This document shows, piece after piece, positions 45,241 through 51,812 of a stretch of 64,000 bases of DNA (position 1 is the first letter of the stretch; the number at the start of each line of letters is the position of its first letter). The position numbers and the translations under genes were made by a program. The notes under the pieces were generated by a model. It did not search any database. It worked only from the letters and a program-made list of their open reading frames with translations, and had not been told where the DNA came from. This stretch comes from an uncultured Bacilli bacterium (lineage in GTDB: Bacteria > Bacillota_I > Bacilli_A > RF39 > UBA660). The DNA lies in assembly GCA_934168245.1 (NCBI GenBank), contig CAKPMY010000003.1, positions 62,001 through 126,000 of the forward strand, given 5' to 3'.

Positions 45241-45269
45241 AAAGAGCAGGAGAACCTGTTCTTTTTTTT
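45241..45269 (+). terminator. Rho-independent terminator after htrA
   Basis: AAAGAGCAGG pairs with CCTGTTCTTT (one G-U) around AGAA, followed by a T run. Confidence 0.88.
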
Positions 45270-45423
45270 GTATATAAGGAAAGTACGTTTAGGTTTTCAT
45301 TAAACCAAAAAAGGACCCGATAGAATTGAATCCACATCAAAAAGATTAAAACTAAAAACTCTAATTTTTTATTTATAAGGATTTATAGTTAATTTATACT
45401 CCCTGTACGCAGAATTTATCTAT

Positions 45424-45590
45424 ACTTGTAAGTATAAGTACCAGTTTTAGCCAAATGTAAATCTATGGTTATAAGCGCCATTTGCAGAAGTATAACCCGT
45501 ATTGTTCCAATAGTATTCAATTTACATATAAACTAGCGTCATTTGAATCAGTAACTGTTTTAGAAAAGTATACAAATTAGTCAATTCATA
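45424..45590 (-). pseudogene. Decayed fragment of a surface-protein domain
   Basis: On the minus strand short stretches read as protein in changing frames: FSKTVTDSNDASLYVN, a stop, then EYYWNNTGYTSANGAYNHRF, a stop, then KTGTYTYK. The composition resembles an Ig-like or stalk domain of a wall protein. Frameshifts and stops leave no usable ORF. It lies downstream of the intact surface protein at 45665-47224. The rest of 45270-45605 shows nothing else. Confidence 0.4.
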
Positions 45591-45605
45591 ACTATAAACA
45601 GGCAA

Positions 45606-45659
45606 CAAAAAAGTCTACTCATGACGTTAACTTTAATAGTAACCATCAATCTGTAGACT
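45606..45659 (-). terminator. Terminator of the surface-protein gene
   Basis: On the minus strand AGTCTAC and GTAGACT enclose a 34-base loop that contains a smaller GTTAAC-type stem, followed by TTTTTT. Confidence 0.65.
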
Positions 45660-45664
45660 CTTTA

Positions 45665-47224
45665 TTATTGTTCATTTACTTTTTTTCTTTTAACGGTAAC
45701 AGATATAATCATAATACCAAATAGTCCAACAATAGCACCAAATATGTAAGGTGCAGCCGAACTAAATCTACCAGTATCTGGAACTTCTACATCATTTTTC
45801 ATAACTACTGGAAGAATAGTAGAATTATCAACTGTAAAATCAATACATGTTGTATTAAGAACATATCCTGTAGGAGCAAGCGTTTCACACAATGTATAAC
45901 TACCATCCTCTAAAGCAATATAATGTGGAGTATTAGTAGATACCCATTCCCATTTCTTAGTTGTATCATCTTTATTAGTAATAACTAACGTAGCCCCAGG
46001 TAACTCTTCTTTTGTAGTAGCATCAATCTTACTAATCTTAACAAAGTTACCTAAAGATAAATTAACTAAAACTCTATTAACAGGAGTAAATCCTAAAGTA
46101 ACATTAGAAAATACTTGTTTCTTATTAACGTTAACAATAGCCTCTCCAGCTGTCTTAGTAACATAATATTCATATCCTTTACCAGCAAGGAAAGTACCGT
46201 AAACATTAATTTTTACTGTAGTCAAATCCATTGTACTAACATCATCTTTTAATGGAACAACTACTTTAAATGCTCCAGTCATAGCATTAGTATTTGTAAT
46301 TCTCGAATTATTTTGATCAACTAAGTAAACTCCATAATTATTAGGATCTTCTATTTCTACTGTGTAATATAAGTAATTATTTTTATTTGTATTAGGTAGA
46401 GGAGTAATAGCCTCTGTTGTAAATAAATTACCAGCAGAATTAATTGTATAAGCAAGTTTATCATTAGCCAAAGGTGCCATAGTAGAAGTCTCTACTGTTG
46501 TAGCACTATTAGCATTATTAACTAATTCTAAAATATAATTTAGATAGTTATAACCAGTTTTATTAGCCGCTGCACTAATAATATTTCTAACATCAGTAGC
46601 ACTAATTACGGTAGTAGTATCTTGAATATAGAAACTACAAGCATTTAAGTTCTTAGTATTAGTATCCATACAATAAGTATTAGTAAATTTAGCACTATTC
46701 TCATAAATGTATAACCATAAAGCAACTTGTGTAATATATTGTTTTACATCATTATCAGAAACTGCTCCATACTTATTTGCTGTAAATACTGTATTTGTAG
46801 TATTCGTAGCACTATATCCATGATTAATGATATATAGAATACCTAAATCACTAATTTCACTTGGATTAGTATCATGCAATTCAACTACTTCATCAGTCTC
46901 AGGAACTTTCATATTTTTCATAAGCTCATATAGCGGAGTATCAGTATTATTAATCTTATAATCGGTTGCGGTATTAAAATTATGTAAGTAACTAGCATAA
47001 GCAGTATCACTTGCTAAAGCCTTAGAAATATAATTACTATAATTAGTAGAACCAACTGCAAAATTAGAATTAAAATCACCAGTCGGAAGTCCAGTCTCAT
47101 CAAGACCTACTGGAACTGCATAACTTCTACCAAATAAACTAAAAGCTGTATACAAGATAGCAAAAGTAGAAATCATTACTATAAATAAATATCCTTGTAC
47201 TTTAAGTACATTTTTAAAATTCAC
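45665..47224 (-). CDS. Sortase-type surface protein with thioester-like and SpaA domains
   Basis: The 519 residues have an N-terminal signal (about 10-35, LFIVMISTFAILYTAFSLFG) and a large N-domain. ILYIINHGY and YITQVALWLYIYE resemble the thioester adhesin domain TQxAxW motif. There is an Ig-like region, a Cna-B/SpaA domain (about 385-480; ISKIDATTKEELPGATLVI, TLCETLAPTGYV), the sorting-like motif VPDTG, a membrane helix and the tail KRKKVNEQ. The Cys expected before the thioester Gln is not found, so no thioester is likely. No sortase gene is in the window. Confidence 0.78.
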   Translation of the reverse strand: MNFKNVLKVQGYLFIVMISTFAILYTAFSLFGRSYAVPVGLDETGLPTGDFNSNFAVGSTNYSNYISKALASDTAYASYLHNFNTATDYKINNTDTPLYELMKNMKVPETDEVVELHDTNPSEISDLGILYIINHGYSATNTTNTVFTANKYGAVSDNDVKQYITQVALWLYIYENSAKFTNTYCMDTNTKNLNACSFYIQDTTTVISATDVRNIISAAANKTGYNYLNYILELVNNANSATTVETSTMAPLANDKLAYTINSAGNLFTTEAITPLPNTNKNNYLYYTVEIEDPNNYGVYLVDQNNSRITNTNAMTGAFKVVVPLKDDVSTMDLTTVKINVYGTFLAGKGYEYYVTKTAGEAIVNVNKKQVFSNVTLGFTPVNRVLVNLSLGNFVKISKIDATTKEELPGATLVITNKDDTTKKWEWVSTNTPHYIALEDGSYTLCETLAPTGYVLNTTCIDFTVDNSTILPVVMKNDVEVPDTGRFSSAAPYIFGAIVGLFGIMIISVTVKRKKVNEQ

Positions 47225-47460
47225 TTATTATATCACCTCTATATTATGAAATAATTATAACACTTCTTTATAAAAAAATATATAAAATATTTTCACTTCT
47301 TAATGAAATTGAATTTTATATTAGAAAGCAAGAGTTAAATTAAAAGTAAAGCATATATCGATTTTGTACTTTTAAATTTAACATATATTAGAAAATAAGA
47401 AATGAAAAGTAGCAAGAAACGAAAAAAGTCTACCGAAACCTTTAAGTCTTACATTATCCA

Positions 47461-47469
47461 TGTTATAAT
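47461..47469 (+). promoter_or_regulatory. Extended -10 promoter of prs
   Basis: TGTTATAAT, with a predicted start near 47476 and a leader of about 140 bases. The stretch 47225-47460 is AT-rich and shows no gene. Confidence 0.6.
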
Positions 47470-47475
47470 AATATT

Positions 47476-47600
47476 GAGGGATGAGAATGAGTTTTTCTAT
47501 AACTAAAAATTTATTTATAAGTATCTGTCGTAGGAATAACTGCAACCTAATCTCATCTACTACTATGTAAAAAGGGAATATAACATTCTCTTTTTCTTGT
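47476..47600 (+). promoter_or_regulatory. Structured prs leader with internal terminator
   Basis: GATGAGA (47480-47486) pairs with TCTCATC (47551-47557) and encloses two further arms, TATAA/TTATA and TAGG/CCTA. Then AAAGGGAAT/ATTCTCTTT (47571-47593) with loop ATAAC runs into TTTTTCTTGTTTT. A terminator just before the ribosome binding site of prs is the layout of an attenuator or riboswitch. I could not match it to purine, ykkC, T-box or other classes by eye. Confidence 0.55.
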
Positions 47601-47615
47601 TTTATAGGAGGAAAA

Positions 47616-48734
47616 ATGGAAATAAAAACTAATAATTTACGCTTACTTGTAATGGACAATTTTGAGGAATTCGGAAGAAAAGTAGATGGTCACTTAAAAC
47701 TAATGCGTGGGATTGCTGATCCAACTGCTACTTTTATTGTTCCTACAAGGTTAACTAGATTTGCATCAGGCGAAGGAAAAGGTGAAATACTAGAAAGCAT
47801 TCGTGGTAAGGAAACTTATATTTTAACTGATGTTATGAATCATAGTTGTACTTATGAAATGCATGGCTACTTGAACCATAAAAGTCCTGATGATCATTAT
47901 CAAGATTTAAAAAGAGTCATTTCTGCTATGGATGGCGCCGAAGAAAAATTAACTGTAATTATGCCATTTATATATGAAGGGAGACAGCATAAAAGAAAGG
48001 GTAGGGAATCTAAAGATTGTTCATTAATGCTTCAAGAATTAGAGTCTCTTGGAGTAACGTCTTTTATAACTTTTGATGCTCACGATCCAAGTATTAGAAA
48101 CTCTCTTCACCGCTGCTCCTTCGACTCAATCTATCCCACTTATAATATATTGAAAGAGTTTATTGAAAATGAACCTATAGAACTTAATAATTTCTTAGTA
48201 GCAAGTCCTGATATGGGAGCCATTGAACGTGCCAAATGTTATGCTGAATTACTTAATACCCCATTTGGTTTTTGCTATAAAAGAAGAGATATGACTAAGG
48301 TTGTAAATGGAAAAAATCCAATAATTGCTCATGAATATTTAGGAACTTCTGTTGAAGGTAAAAATGTTATCGTCGTAGATGACATGATAGCATCAGGTCA
48401 ATCAATGTTAGAAGTCGCTGAACAATTAAAAGAAAAAGGTGCTGCCAATATCTATCTAATCGCTTCATTTGCCTTATTTAGTGACGGTCAAAAAAGTATT
48501 GATGCCTTTAACGAGGCTTATCAAAAAGGAGTTTTTAAAAGATGCTATACAAGTAACTTATGCTATATCCCAGAAGAAGCTAGAAGTCAAGAATGGTTAA
48601 AGACCGGGGATAATTCTAAATATGTAGCCAAACTAATTGACACCCTAAATAAACATGAATCAATAAGTCCCTTACTAGATAGTAAAAGTAAAATATTATC
48701 AAAAGTCCAAGATTTAAGAAATACTAGAAAGTAA
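47616..48734 (+). CDS. prs: Ribose-phosphate pyrophosphokinase (PRPP synthetase), long form
   Basis: The enzyme makes PRPP from ribose 5-phosphate and ATP for nucleotide, His and Trp synthesis. The 372 residues are longer than the common ~315. The PRPP-binding loop VIVVDDMIASGQSM, the flag-loop-like YEGRQHKRKGRESKDCS and DAHDPSIR identify the family. An extra C-terminal region beyond residue 320 is seen in a branch found in gut Firmicutes. The ribosome binding site is ATAGGAGG. Confidence 0.88.
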   Translation: MEIKTNNLRLLVMDNFEEFGRKVDGHLKLMRGIADPTATFIVPTRLTRFASGEGKGEILESIRGKETYILTDVMNHSCTYEMHGYLNHKSPDDHYQDLKRVISAMDGAEEKLTVIMPFIYEGRQHKRKGRESKDCSLMLQELESLGVTSFITFDAHDPSIRNSLHRCSFDSIYPTYNILKEFIENEPIELNNFLVASPDMGAIERAKCYAELLNTPFGFCYKRRDMTKVVNGKNPIIAHEYLGTSVEGKNVIVVDDMIASGQSMLEVAEQLKEKGAANIYLIASFALFSDGQKSIDAFNEAYQKGVFKRCYTSNLCYIPEEARSQEWLKTGDNSKYVAKLIDTLNKHESISPLLDSKSKILSKVQDLRNTRK

Positions 48735-48939
48735 TTGCCAGGAGTTATTGAAAAAAAACAGAATATAAATTCATTGCAAAGAATCAGAGAAAATCTAAAT
48801 TTAGTAACACACTTATTTTTTCGAATACACATCTTTTAAAAGGTAAAGATTCAAAAAATAATCTGTCTCTTTTGAACTGTAAAAAACGATTTTTGAATAT
48901 GTAAAATAGTTTTAAAATATTTATGTTAAAAATTATCCA

Positions 48940-48948
48940 TGATATAAT
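48940..48948 (+). promoter_or_regulatory. Extended -10 promoter of the CofE-like gene
   Basis: TGATATAAT, 22 bases before the ATG at 48971. The gap 48735-48939 shows no gene. Confidence 0.6.
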
Positions 48949-48970
48949 TAAATAGTAGGAGGAATGATAT

Positions 48971-50161
48971 ATGTCAAGAACAGTAGGAACAGTAGTAAGA
49001 GGAATAAGAACCCCAATTATCAAAGAAAGTGATGATTTAAAACAAATAGTAATAAATTCTATTTTAACTGCTAGTAAAGAAGAAAATTTTGAATTTAAAG
49101 ATCGTGATATTATTGCTATAACAGAAGCTGTACTAGGAATAAGCACTGGTAACTATGCAACGATCGATGATATAGCCGAAGATGTAAAAAATAAATTTAC
49201 AGGCAATCATATTGGTATAGTATTTCCAATTTTAAGTAGAAATAGATTTGCTGTCTGCCTAAAAGCCTTTGCTAGAGCCGCAGACAAAATAACTATGCTA
49301 CTTAGTTACCCATCAGATGAAGTAGGAAATGATATTTTAGATAAAGAAAGACTAGAAGAATCTGGCATAAATCCATATTCTGATGTTATAAGTGAAGCGG
49401 AATACACTGAAAAATTTGGTGATTTTAAACATATATTTACCGGTGTTAACATGGTTGACTTTTATCGTGAAGTAGCACAAGGAGAAAATTGTGAAATTGA
49501 ATTTGTTTTCAGTAATAAATCGGAAGAAATTTTAAAGTATACTGATGAAGTGTTAGCCTGCGATATTCATACTAGAACAAAAACTAAAGAAAAATTAAAA
49601 AGAGCAGGAGGCAAAACTGTTCTTGGAATGGATGACATACTAACAACCAGTATAAATGGTTCTGGTTATAATAGTAAATATGGCTTATTAGGTTCTAATA
49701 GAGCAACCGAAAACAAAGTAAAACTATTCCCAGAAAAAGGTGAAGAATTAGTAAATGAAATCCAAAGAGAATTAAAAGAAATAACTGGTAAAACTATTGA
49801 AGTAATGATTTATGGCGATGGCGCCTTTAAAGATCCAGTAGGGAAAATATGGGAATTAGCCGATCCAGTAGTAAGTCCATTCTATACAAAAGGACTAGAA
49901 GGAAGCCCAAATGAATTAAAATTAAAATACTTATCTGATAATAAGTATAGTAATTTAAAAGGCGAAGAATTACAAAGTGCCATTCGTAAAGAAATAGAAG
50001 AAAAGGATAAAAACTTAAAAGGTAAAATTGAAACTCAAGGAACAACACCAAGAAGATATACTGACTTAATTGGTTCATTATGCGACTTAACATCAGGTTC
50101 TGGCGATAAAGGAACACCAGTTGTATTTATTCAAGACTATTTTACAAATTATGCTGATTAA
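48971..50161 (+). CDS. CofE-like (F420-0:gamma-glutamyl ligase family) protein
   Basis: The 396 residues match the family of coenzyme F420 glutamate ligases: TVVRGIRTPIIKESDDL with the typical start, DRDIIAITEAVLGISTG, a KDPVGKIWELADP segment in the second half and TPRRYTDLIGSLCD. Bacilli of this kind are not known to make F420, and no other F420 gene is in the window. These homologues are common in Firmicutes and probably ligate a glutamyl or similar residue to another acceptor; that is inference. The ribosome binding site is AGGAGGAATGAT. Confidence 0.75.
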   Translation: MSRTVGTVVRGIRTPIIKESDDLKQIVINSILTASKEENFEFKDRDIIAITEAVLGISTGNYATIDDIAEDVKNKFTGNHIGIVFPILSRNRFAVCLKAFARAADKITMLLSYPSDEVGNDILDKERLEESGINPYSDVISEAEYTEKFGDFKHIFTGVNMVDFYREVAQGENCEIEFVFSNKSEEILKYTDEVLACDIHTRTKTKEKLKRAGGKTVLGMDDILTTSINGSGYNSKYGLLGSNRATENKVKLFPEKGEELVNEIQRELKEITGKTIEVMIYGDGAFKDPVGKIWELADPVVSPFYTKGLEGSPNELKLKYLSDNKYSNLKGEELQSAIRKEIEEKDKNLKGKIETQGTTPRRYTDLIGSLCDLTSGSGDKGTPVVFIQDYFTNYAD

Positions 50162-50208
50162 TTAGTATAAATATAAAAAGTTTAACCGAGAAAGTATTTA
50201 TTAAAACT

Positions 50209-50285
50209 AAAAAAGTAGGAAAATAAACTTGTCTTATCTCTTAATTTAAGAAATAACCATGTTTATATTAAATTCCTACTTTTTT
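50209..50285 (+). terminator. Long hairpin terminator after the CofE-like gene
   Basis: AAAAAGTAGGAA pairs with TTCCTACTTTTT across about 50 bases that hold inner stems (AATAAAC/GTTTAT, CTTAATTTAAG). Confidence 0.7.
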
Positions 50286-50304
50286 AACTATTATTTTTAC
50301 AAAC

Positions 50305-50721
50305 AAAAAAGTTTAGTCCTGACAAACTAAACCTTCGAGTTTAAATGGAAAACCACCAAAGGAACCAAGCCACAGTTTTACACCTTTCTCAAATAACCAT
50401 TAGCTACCTGAGAAACACCGATAAAACAACTCAAACCCATATCCTTAATAAAGTCAGCATTAAGGTGCGGTTACCTATCAATTGCGAGTGACTTTCTCGC
50501 TACACGTGTACACTTAGATCTTGATAGGATAGTAGTAAGCTAAACAAACTACATATTCCAACAACGATACCAAATTAATACTAATAAACTAACCATCAAA
50601 TCCACAAGGACTAAAATAATTAGAAAATATTAACCGATACCTGATAAACCGACCCAGCAACAATACCAATAAATCAATATCAAATATTATGCCTATCAAT
50701 TATTATCATCATATCTAAGAT
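50305..50721 (-). ncRNA. Candidate structured RNA of about 415 nt
   Basis: No ORF fits here. On the minus strand a TTGCAT-17-TAAGAT promoter (50756-50728) is followed by several perfect helices: CCTATCAA/TTGATAGG (50474-50528) enclosing GCGAG/CTCGC and TACACGTGTA; CCTTAAT/ATTAAGG (50443-50465); TTTCTCA/TGAGAAA (50385-50415). The terminator is GTTTAGT/ACTAAAC (50311-50332) followed by six T on the minus strand. It lacks the tmRNA ends, the RNase P core and SRP RNA features I know, so the class is unknown. Confidence 0.6.
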
Positions 50722-50841
50722 GTTTATATCTTATCATAGTAAAAACCAAAATGCAATACTTTTTTGTAAAAAAAACGACATTTTTTTACAAAATTTTTAT
50801 AATAGTTAAAACATCTAATAATATCAACAAAAAACAAAGTA

Positions 50842-50850
50842 TGATATAAT
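50842..50850 (+). promoter_or_regulatory. Extended -10 promoter for 50867
   Basis: TGATATAAT, 16 bases before the ATG, giving a very short leader. Confidence 0.55.
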
Positions 50851-50866
50851 GAATTTGGTGATAAAA

Positions 50867-51475
50867 ATGTCAAAAAATAAAAGAAAAGAAGCAGAGGAGC
50901 TAGGTGCCTATGTAGTCTTCGGTGTAATAGTAGGCTTCTTTGCTTTAATATTTTATTTTGTAAAATTAGTAATAAAGGAAATGACTCACATTATAAAAGA
51001 AAATAGGCGAAAAGAAAAAAGTAGTTTAAAAGTTCAAAATAAAGATGATCAAAATAAATATGTGGAAAGTTTTAACACAATAAAGCAAAGAAAGGATACA
51101 AGAAAAGAAAAAATAATGAATGAAGTAGCACGAGAAGAAAATTTACAAAACATCACTAAAGAGGAAATGCTTGATAATTTAACTAGCCTTATCTCTCAAG
51201 CAGAAGAAATATATGATGAAGCCTTATTCAATAGTATTGATTTAGATAGTGACTACTTGCAAGTATATAATATTAAGGATGAACTAGAAGATGAAAATAT
51301 TGAACAAGCCTTAATTACTCATCTTGAAATGTTAGAAGAAGAATTATTAATCATTATAGATGATATGAATCAAAAGATTGGACAAGCCAAAGAAGACAAA
51401 GATGCAAAATTAAAGGTTGCTTCAGTATTATTAGCCGAAAAGTATTTGTTTGAAGATGAGGCTGAAGAAGAATAA
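50867..51475 (+). CDS. Hypothetical single-pass membrane protein with coiled C-terminus
   Basis: The ATG at 50867 has TTGGTGAT upstream; an in-frame start at 50849 lies in the -10 element and is rejected. The 202 residues have a short basic start, one membrane helix (AYVVFGVIVGFFALIFYFVK, about 11-30), a Lys-rich linker and an acidic helical region rich in Glu that is probably a coiled coil. No family was recognised. The layout of helix, basic stretch and coil resembles proteins that tie complexes to the membrane. It lies between the RNA candidate and the CRISPR locus. Confidence 0.65.
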   Translation: MSKNKRKEAEELGAYVVFGVIVGFFALIFYFVKLVIKEMTHIIKENRRKEKSSLKVQNKDDQNKYVESFNTIKQRKDTRKEKIMNEVAREENLQNITKEEMLDNLTSLISQAEEIYDEALFNSIDLDSDYLQVYNIKDELEDENIEQALITHLEMLEEELLIIIDDMNQKIGQAKEDKDAKLKVASVLLAEKYLFEDEAEEE

Positions 51476-51578
51476 ACTAAACAGCAAATTAAAAGTAAAG
51501 AATAAATGAACCAACTCTCTTTAATTATAATTTTCATTAGGAAATATGTCGAAATTATGATAAAATAATATTGAGATG

Positions 51579-51618
51579 AGCAGTATTAATCTTTGATGGG
51601 TTTAATATTGCTTTTTTT
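51579..51618 (+). terminator. Terminator upstream of the CRISPR locus
   Basis: AGCAGTATTAA pairs with TTAATATTGCT (one G-U) and runs into seven T. It isolates cas9 from the upstream gene. Confidence 0.75.
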
Positions 51619-51639
51619 CATAAAAAAATAACAACAAGA

Positions 51640-51675
51640 TGTACAGTTGCTGTGTACAGTGAAAATGTGTATAAT
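51640..51675 (+). promoter_or_regulatory. cas9 promoter with flanking TGTACA palindromes
   Basis: TTGCTG (51647-51652), 17 bases, then TATAAT (51670-51675). Two copies of the palindrome TGTACA (51640-51645 and 51653-51658) flank the -35 exactly, as an operator would. Transcription from here crosses the tracrRNA gene in antisense before reaching cas9. Confidence 0.65.
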
Positions 51676-51680
51676 AAAAT

Positions 51681-51776
51681 AAAAAAAGGACCACTAACAG
51701 TCCACTACACATTTGTGAGTATTTAGGGTAAAACCTTTATTTTAACTCTCTATGTCATCTTGAATGGTATCAAGAC
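51681..51776 (-). ncRNA. tracrRNA
   Basis: On the minus strand the first 36 nt (51776-51741) are complementary to the CRISPR repeat over almost all its length, with the usual bulge before GAGTTAAAATAAAGG. Then come a small nexus-like GGTTTTACC, a hairpin (ACTCAC/GTGTAGT, about 51724-51706), and a terminator GGAC/GTCC (51703-51688) followed by seven T. The predicted 5' end coincides with the last base of the repeat. It pairs with pre-crRNA for RNase III processing and loads Cas9. Confidence 0.88.
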
Positions 51777-51782
51777 AATCTA

Positions 51783-51811
51783 ATCATAACAGAAGTAAGG
51801 AGGTATGTCAA
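51783..51811 (-). promoter_or_regulatory. tracrRNA promoter inside the cas9 translation start region
   Basis: On the minus strand TTGACA (51811-51806), 17 bases, then TATGAT (51788-51783). The -35 ends two bases before the cas9 ATG, and the spacer covers the cas9 ribosome binding site. Confidence 0.85.
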
Positions 51812-51812
51812 T

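Noticed and set aside
50305..50721. tmRNA, RNase P RNA or SRP RNA for the minus-strand RNA
   Set aside because: The CCA-ending tRNA-like part of tmRNA, the GAGGAAAGTCC core of RNase P and the SRP core loop were not found.
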